Source: Misgurnus anguillicaudatus (Eukaryota > Chordata > Actinopteri > Cypriniformes > Cobitidae). Taken from it: a stretch of DNA of 64,000 bases. The stretch covers positions 15,077,001 to 15,141,000 of the forward strand of contig NC_073342.2 in the NCBI RefSeq assembly GCF_027580225.2, written 5' to 3'. Of the stretch, positions 60,640-64,000 are shown piece by piece (within the stretch, counting starts at the first letter, position 1; each line of letters begins with the position of its first letter). Position numbers and translations under genes: made by a program. The notes under the pieces are model-generated. The model saw only the letters and a program-made list of their open reading frames with translations, made no database searches and was not told the DNA's origin.

Positions 60640-61745
60640 GTAACCCAGAGGTCGCGTTAATGACAGAATATTTTTAGCGATGACAGAAAAATCTGATAGC
60701 CATCAATCATTTTGACAGATTGCACTTACACTTCCGAAGATCAATCTCCAGAACAAAAGTAAAACTGCAACAAGATGTCGTCTGTCTTGGATAAAGACAA
60801 AAACTTCTTGTACTTCACATTCCTATAAAAGCTGTTTTTCTTAATACTGCATATACATTTCCTGTATTATCTGGTTGTATTCTAAAAACACTATACCACT
60901 GCCACAAATCTAATGGTGGAATGGTGGACGAATACCTTTTGCAAGTTTTGTAAGTCTATAAATCTTACTTTAAATGTGCTATTGAAAGTGTAAAACTGTA
61001 TTTACCTCGGCATAGATGAATAATCTAAAGTTCTGTACATGGTAATGACATATCTTTGTCTGATACAGACTCAAACATATAAGGTCTGTTTACACACACA
61101 CACACACAGAGCTACTGAACTGAACTGCTTTGTGAAACAGCCAATCAGAGCACCTTTAAATTATGAGAACTACACATTATTCATTACATTAGCATCTTAG
61201 AAATCTTTTCTGCACACATATCACATGCGCTGTGACACAATGACACCAACAACAATAAAGCTTCTTTTCTAAAGCTCACATTCTGCCTCAAATAACTTGA
61301 TTTACTGAGTGAATAAGTTTCACAGCAGCAGCTCAACAAAGAAACGTGAAAATGATCTAAAACAGCATCAATGATTTGTGTGAATCATTTAGACTAGTAT
61401 AATCAACTGGAAGTCATTGAAATTAAATGACTCAAACAAACAATTCACTTGTGAATCAGGCATTATTACAACACTTATTTCTCACTCTAGCCAATTAAAG
61501 CAGAATTATATGACTACAGATAAATTCCGATTGATCCCATTAATAGGGCTACACATCACTGGAGTAGTTTTGTTGTGGCTAGGTGCTTTTCGGTCATTTT
61601 GAAGTTGAATGCTTCTTTATCAATGCTTGACTGCATGGAAAAACACATATTTTTAAACAGCGGGGTGTGTAACTGAGAGCATATCTATTTTATTTTATTA
61701 CAAATGGCTTCATACAAGCTAGCTTCAGTATCATAACACCAAACA
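60640..61745. other. No gene; short CA repeat at about 61095-61108
   Basis: AT-rich sequence without recognised exons or repeat ends. Confidence 0.4.
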
Positions 61746-61896
61746 GGATTGGGTGACTAAGGCTGTGTCCGAAATGCTGCGTTCGAAGGTATCAAGGCTT
61801 GTCCGAATCCAATGTTTGGTTTACTTCCTGTCTCCTTCATCTTCTTGTATCATAATTCTATGCATGGGCTCGTTCGAGAAATATATTTGGTCGAGT

Positions 61897-63221
61897 CTGC
61901 CCATATGGCAAAAAAATACATTTTCATGGCCAAAAATATATTTTAAATATATGCTGAATACAATTTGTAGAAAGTAATGCTCAATTGAATATATTTCTGA
62001 ATTTGAAAATATATTTAGTTTTAACCTTCATATATCAACATATGAAGAGTTTGGCTTCAAAACGCGATAAACGTCATAAAAAAAAATTACCACCAAAATC
62101 AGTATTATATCAGGTCAGTAAATTAAAGAAAATTTAAATTTTTACGCAAAATCTGATATCCGCCGTATTATTCTGTCATCTTTTCTCCCTTTTTTCCCAA
62201 AAAGCAATAAACGGCAGTCCAGGTTTTCTGTTGCGGGGAAGAAACGTAAGCCACTCGAGTGGCGGAAAAATGCCGGCTGTTGCTTGTTCTCACACGACAG
62301 CATCAAGCCTCTGTCATGCTAAAACATTGACCCCAGAAGATCTCATGGAAAAAATGTCCATTATTTTACTCGAAGTCAATGAAAATCGCTGATCGCTGTC
62401 AAAAAAAGTTCAGTGACAACGTCGCAAGGATGACAGCAGCAATGACAGTGTTCTTAATATGTCAAAGTAAATGTTTTGATTAATGCCATTAATGTGTTTT
62501 TTTTAATTAGTGTATAGTCAACTAAATGAATATAACATGGCAAATATGAATGCACATTTATATATTGATTCAATAGATTTATAGCATTTTGAAAAAAAAA
62601 TTTCATAGATTTATTGCATTTTGCGTAAAAAAAAATCTGTTTTTATAATAAATCTTTGAAATCAAATTATGGATTTGAATTTTTAATGCTATTATAACCT
62701 AAAGATGATATGTTAAAGTTTGTAGCAGAAAATAGTGGTTTTCATCTTGTCACTTTCTTGGTATAGAAAACACATTTTACCCAAATTAGTCAAAATGGAT
62801 TTATTGCGATTTGGAACCAAACTCTTCATACATTTCAAAATGTTTTTAAATGGGAAGCAAATACATTTTTAATTTTACATCCCATATGGCAAAAATAATT
62901 TTTTTGTCTGAATGTATTTTAAATATTTGCTAAATACAAGTTAATTTTATGAAGTATATTTTTGAAGTTCCTTCAATATATTTCTTCCAATATAACGTGA
63001 ATATATTTCCTTGGATTGAAATATATGGACAGATAAATATATTTTTAATGCTTTACAATTTATTTATTTTAAAAAATATATACAAAAATATATACAAAAA
63101 TGTCAATATATTGGTGAAAAATATATTTTTGTAAACATATTCCAAAATATATTTCAGCAAATGTATTTTCGGCCATTTTTGTATATGAAATATATTTTAA
63201 AATATTTTTTTGCTGTAAGGG
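61897..63221. mobile_element. AT-rich element with a 9-bp duplication
   Basis: Perfect direct repeat TGGTCGAGT at 61888-61896 and 63222-63230. The left end (CATATGGCAAAAAAATAC) and the reverse complement of the right end (CCCTTACAGCAAAAAAATAT) are similar. The interior is full of AAATATATTTT words. It interrupts a GTCCGAATG-type repeat spanning about 61750-63480. Confidence 0.65.
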
Positions 63222-63537
63222 TGGTCGAGTTCGGAAAAATAAAATGGAAACGGCTGTAGCACAAATTTAGTGTAAAATTATATTTTACACTAAAATTATA
63301 TTTTACGAAAGTTATATTTCACTTTTTACACCTTTTTATTGCATTTTTAGCGAGAAAATAGTATTGTAGTTTTCTAATATGCGATTAGTTATCACACAGT
63401 TGCTCTTTGTTTATATTTCAAAACAGAATTCAATTACGCTGCCTATGAAAGCTGTCCGAATGCATCTCCCAGAGCTGCCTTTATGCCGCCGAAGTCACTG
63501 CCTCATGATGGAACAAGGCAACAAGTCAACTGCCTTA

Positions 63538-63858
63538 TGCTGCTGCGATTACACCAGACGCGGTAGAGGCGGCAAGCGCGGGTGATTTACATGTTAAGTC
63601 AATGCAAAGACGCAATAATGCAAAGTTGAAAAATCTGAACTTCAGTGGATTTCCGCGCTGCGTTAACCAATCAGGACCTTGCTGTAGTAGTGAATTGATT
63701 GAGTCTCAGCAAAGTCGCAGAAGCCCTTCCCATGACGCGGATTTCCGCGTGAATGTCTCAAATAACTAGAATTTCACGTGCGAATGAAGTGAGTAAACTC
63801 AAAGTTCAAGCATCCAACCATTTTTGCCCCCTTTATCACGGCTGGTGTAAACACAGCA
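63538..63858. mobile_element. GC-rich MITE, TTA target (copy D)
   Basis: TTA at 63535-63537 and 63859-63861. Ends TGCTGCTGCGATTACACCAG and CTGGTGTAAACACAGCA. Opposite orientation to copy A, sharing GTAGAGGCGGCAAGCGCG-like words. Confidence 0.8.
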
Positions 63859-64000
63859 TTAGTTTTTAAACGCAGCCTAGGTGTCTTTCCCATCTTGCGC
63901 TCTTTTCATGTTTTTACTGTGCAAAGTTGCCATTTAAATACTTAAATCAAATAGGAAATTATGGGGTTTTGCCGGACCCCCTGCATGTAGAATCCCAATC

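Overview
This looks like a piece of a teleost fish nuclear genome, most likely a cyprinid. The evidence is one vertebrate-type split gene with large introns and GT-AG junctions, a tRNA-derived SINE with a tail typical of carp-like fish, several decayed Tc1-like transposons, an L2-type LINE tail, and many short inverted-repeat (MITE-like) elements flanked by TTAA, TTA/TAA or 8-bp target duplications. Nothing bacterial or viral-like was seen. The species call is an inference from repeat content.

Only one convincing host gene is present. Four + strand exons (24188-24317, 28284-28415, 32529-32705, 54524-54687) encode the C-terminal half of a cytosolic carboxypeptidase catalytic domain (M14 family, CCP/AGBL), a tubulin deglutamylase. 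AGBL1 (CCP4) fits better than AGTPBP1 (CCP1). Exons for the N-terminal part, including the HxxE zinc-binding motif, were not found in the 24 kb upstream, so they probably lie outside the window. The three introns are about 4.0, 4.1 and 21.8 kb.

Layout. 1-4 kb: a SINE split by a DNA element, then TTAA and TTA MITEs. 4.2-15.4 kb: a nested block in which a candidate solo LTR is cut by a 9.5-kb hAT element (8-bp duplication), which holds a 7.9-kb element with about 1.3-kb inverted arms, which in turn holds a smaller hAT element and a minisatellite-bounded element. 15.8-23.3 kb: three nested MITE pairs. 24.2-54.7 kb: the gene, with introns carrying a 1.3-kb TTAA element, a minisatellite of about 2.5 kb with a higher-order period, hAT and Harbinger-like MITEs, two dead Tc1 copies, an L2 fragment and a tandemly amplified TTAA MITE. 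55.0-57.1 kb: a three-level nest (TTAA MITE, TTAA MITE, Tc1). 58.2-60.5 kb: a TTAA-flanked element with a large fold-back. 61.9-63.2 kb: an AT-rich element with a 9-bp duplication. The window ends in a GC-rich MITE.

The transposase and reverse transcriptase remnants all carry stops, frameshifts or deletions. No new multi-gene system was found. The most unusual structures are the 4.2-15.4 kb nest, the 7.9-kb long-arm element, and the higher-order minisatellite in intron 2 of the visible exons.
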